This document shows positions 6,487 through 6,969 of a DNA stretch of 6,969 nucleotides, piece by piece. The notes beneath the pieces are model-generated. The model did no database searches, was not told where the DNA came from, and saw nothing but the letters and a program-made list of their open reading frames with translations. A program made the translations under genes and the position numbers. Location of the stretch: positions 1 to 6,969 of the forward strand of contig JAUWMO010000181.1 of assembly GCA_030613125.1 (NCBI GenBank). The letters are read 5' to 3'. The DNA comes from Bacteroidota bacterium (GTDB taxonomy: Bacteria > Bacteroidota > Bacteroidia > Bacteroidales > VadinHA17). The number at the start of each line of letters is the position of its first letter. Position 1 is the first letter of the stretch.

Positions 6487-6512
6487 TACGTGAAGATTAT
6501 CGTCCTCACGTA
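6487..6512. repeat. Short hairpin TACGTGA/TCACGTA
   Basis: TACGTGA (6487-6493) and TCACGTA (6506-6512) are exact inverted repeats around a 12-base loop. A purine-rich stretch (GAGGGGAAGGGG) follows on the plus strand, so it does not look like an intrinsic terminator. It may belong to a leader or small RNA downstream of the candidate promoter at 6387-6415. Confidence 0.35.
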
Positions 6513-6573
6513 GAGGGGAAGGGGTGCTGCTGTACTAGTTGGATAATGCAATATGCCCTTTCTCTTATTAATA

Positions 6574-6652
6574 GGGCGTTGCTGATTAGTGAAATTATAC
6601 TGAAATGTCATTCCTGCCCCTTTTGTACTGATTTCATTAATCTGCAACAGCC
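6574..6652. mobile_element. 79-bp element with imperfect terminal inverted repeats (MITE-like)
   Basis: The two ends, read inward for 22 bases, match at 18 positions: the left begins GGGCGTTGCTGATTAG and the right begins GGCTGTTGCAGATTAA, and both run to TGAAAT. Bases 6578-6595 and 6631-6648 alone form an 18-position stem with two mismatches. The interior (about 35 bases) codes for nothing. I see no clear target-site duplication. The general form of the ends is reminiscent of IS5-group insertion sequences, but this is a memory-based, weak comparison. It could instead be a stable RNA hairpin or a remnant of two insertion-sequence ends. Confidence 0.4.
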
Positions 6653-6670
6653 TGAAGAGCGGGGTGACAT

Positions 6671-6832
6671 CCAGAATCCAGTATCCAGCATTCCCGAGTC
6701 ACGGGATCTCCGCTTCGCTCCGACCAGCATTCCCGACTAAAAATGTCTCCCTCCGGTCGACATGTCGGGACCAAATCATCCATGATTTGGCCAGTATCCA
6801 GTATCCAGCATCCAGTATCCAGTATCGAGCAT
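6671..6832. repeat. Heptamer-repeat mosaic (CCAGTAT/CCAGCAT)
   Basis: Ten 7-bp units of the form CCAG(T/C/A)AT occur in three blocks: three at 6671-6691, one at 6724-6730 and six at 6791-6832 (the last degenerate, CGAGCAT). CCAGCATTCCCGA is repeated at 6685-6697 and 6724-6736. Between the blocks lie inverted repeats: TCCCG/CGGGA (6692-6696, 6702-6706), TCCCGAC/GTCGGGA (6731-6737, 6764-6770), the palindrome CGACATGTCG (6758-6767) and a 9-bp stem at 6771-6790. The segment is GC-richer than its surroundings and translates on either strand into low-complexity text that is not a protein. This looks like an intergenic repetitive element. Confidence 0.8.
6771..6790. repeat. Near-perfect inverted repeat inside the heptamer mosaic
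   Basis: CCAAATCAT (6771-6779) and ATGATTTGG (6782-6790) are exact inverted repeats separated by CC. It directly precedes the largest heptamer block. It may be a structural part of the repeat element or a protein binding site; the sequence does not decide. Confidence 0.6.
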
Positions 6833-6873
6833 CCCAAACGAAATTGTATTAAATTAACACAAAAACCCATTAG

Positions 6874-6969
6874 ATGATGTCCCGAATTAAACACATCTTG
6901 ATCAGCCTGCTGGCAATACTGGTTCTTCTTCTGTTCAGCATTCTTTTCTGGGCACTTTGTCAGCATTTT
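6874..6969 (+). CDS. N-terminus of a membrane or secreted protein, cut by the window edge
   Basis: Thirty-two codons are open to the right edge. A TAG stop lies in frame directly before the first ATG, so translation starts at 6874 or at the second ATG, 6877. The product begins MMSRIKHILISLLAILVLLL and continues FSILFWALCQHF: two positive charges followed by about 20 hydrophobic residues, typical of a signal anchor or an uncleaved first membrane segment. No ribosome binding site is visible upstream (the sequence is AACACAAAAACCCATTAG), unlike the cluster genes. The family cannot be told from this fragment. It is divergent from the T9SS cargo cluster, 1.5 kb away. The hydrophobic pattern argues that it is real, but the missing ribosome binding site and short length leave doubt. 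Confidence 0.55.
   Translation, partial: MMSRIKHILISLLAILVLLLFSILFWALCQHF

Larger units (their letters stand above)
6445..6873. other. Gene-free region rich in repeats
   Basis: No credible gene is visible between the third palindrome and the right-edge gene. The region contains the hairpin at 6487-6512, a GCCCT/AGGGC pair (6555-6559, 6573-6577), the 79-bp element at 6574-6652, and the heptamer mosaic at 6671-6832. ATGTCA (6605-6610) and TGACAT (6665-6670) are further inverted arms that cross the 79-bp hairpin. Its base composition is less AT-rich than 5334-6180. Confidence 0.6.

Noticed and set aside
6366..6647. 93-aa minus-strand and 64-aa plus-strand (6546-6740) open frames
   Set aside because: They run through hairpins, the third palindrome or the inverted-repeat element; no domain, no ribosome binding site, and no continuity with neighbouring genes.
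6574..6652. Integron attC site
   Set aside because: The GTTGC and GCAAC ends are in the wrong orientation for attC core sites (expected RYYYAAC first and GTTRRRY last), and no integrase or cassette gene is nearby.
6637..6966. 109-aa minus-strand and 62-aa plus-strand (6664-6852) open frames
   Set aside because: Their text (ILDTGCWILDTG, SIQYPASSIQYRAS) is a translation of the heptamer array and is a known kind of spurious ORF. The minus-strand one also overlaps the better-supported plus-strand gene at 6874.

Overview
The window is AT-rich and carries a co-directional minus-strand cluster of five genes (positions 5333 down to 1, the last one cut by the window edge), a long gene-free stretch (5334-6873), and the first 32 codons of a plus-strand gene that runs off the right edge. 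Four of the five cluster genes end in a type-A C-terminal sorting domain of the type IX secretion system (T9SS), with the signature NYPNPFN or NFPNPFN. This signature, the low GC and the clear GGAG-type ribosome binding sites suggest a member of the Fibrobacteres-Chlorobi-Bacteroidetes (FCB) superphylum. Lineages such as Marinimicrobia, Cloacimonadota, Calditrichota or Ignavibacteria fit best; the exact phylum cannot be settled from this window.

The cluster reads, in transcription order: a beta-propeller-like secreted protein (5333-4020), a right-handed beta-helix protein (4009-2897), a ten-unit FG-GAP/VCBS-like calcium-loop protein (2837-750), a very short protein that is only a signal peptide, a short linker and a sorting domain (724-275), and a secreted protein of unknown function whose 3' end is outside the window (263-1). 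Gaps are 10, 59, 25 and 11 bp, so one transcript is likely. A sigma70-like promoter (TTGTCA, 17 bp, TATGAT) lies about 90 bp upstream of the first gene. All products appear destined for export, and at least four for cell-surface attachment or release through T9SS.

The most striking feature of the cluster is a 346-bp direct repeat (272-617 and 4017-4362; 13 mismatches, no gaps by hand alignment). It encodes the entire sorting domain, the stop codon and the ribosome binding site of the next gene. In one copy it ends a normal propeller protein; in the other it is joined to little more than a signal peptide.

The gene-free region 5334-6873 holds three copies of a strong palindrome with core TGTGAACGATCGTTCACA (two abutting at 6181-6220, one at 6421-6444 overlapping the predicted start point of a plausible promoter), several hairpins, a 79-bp element with imperfect terminal inverted repeats (6574-6652), and a mosaic of CCAGTAT/CCAGCAT heptamers and small inverted repeats (6671-6832). 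The palindromes look like operators for an unidentified repressor, perhaps of the TetR type. No complete known defence, CRISPR or mobile system is visible.
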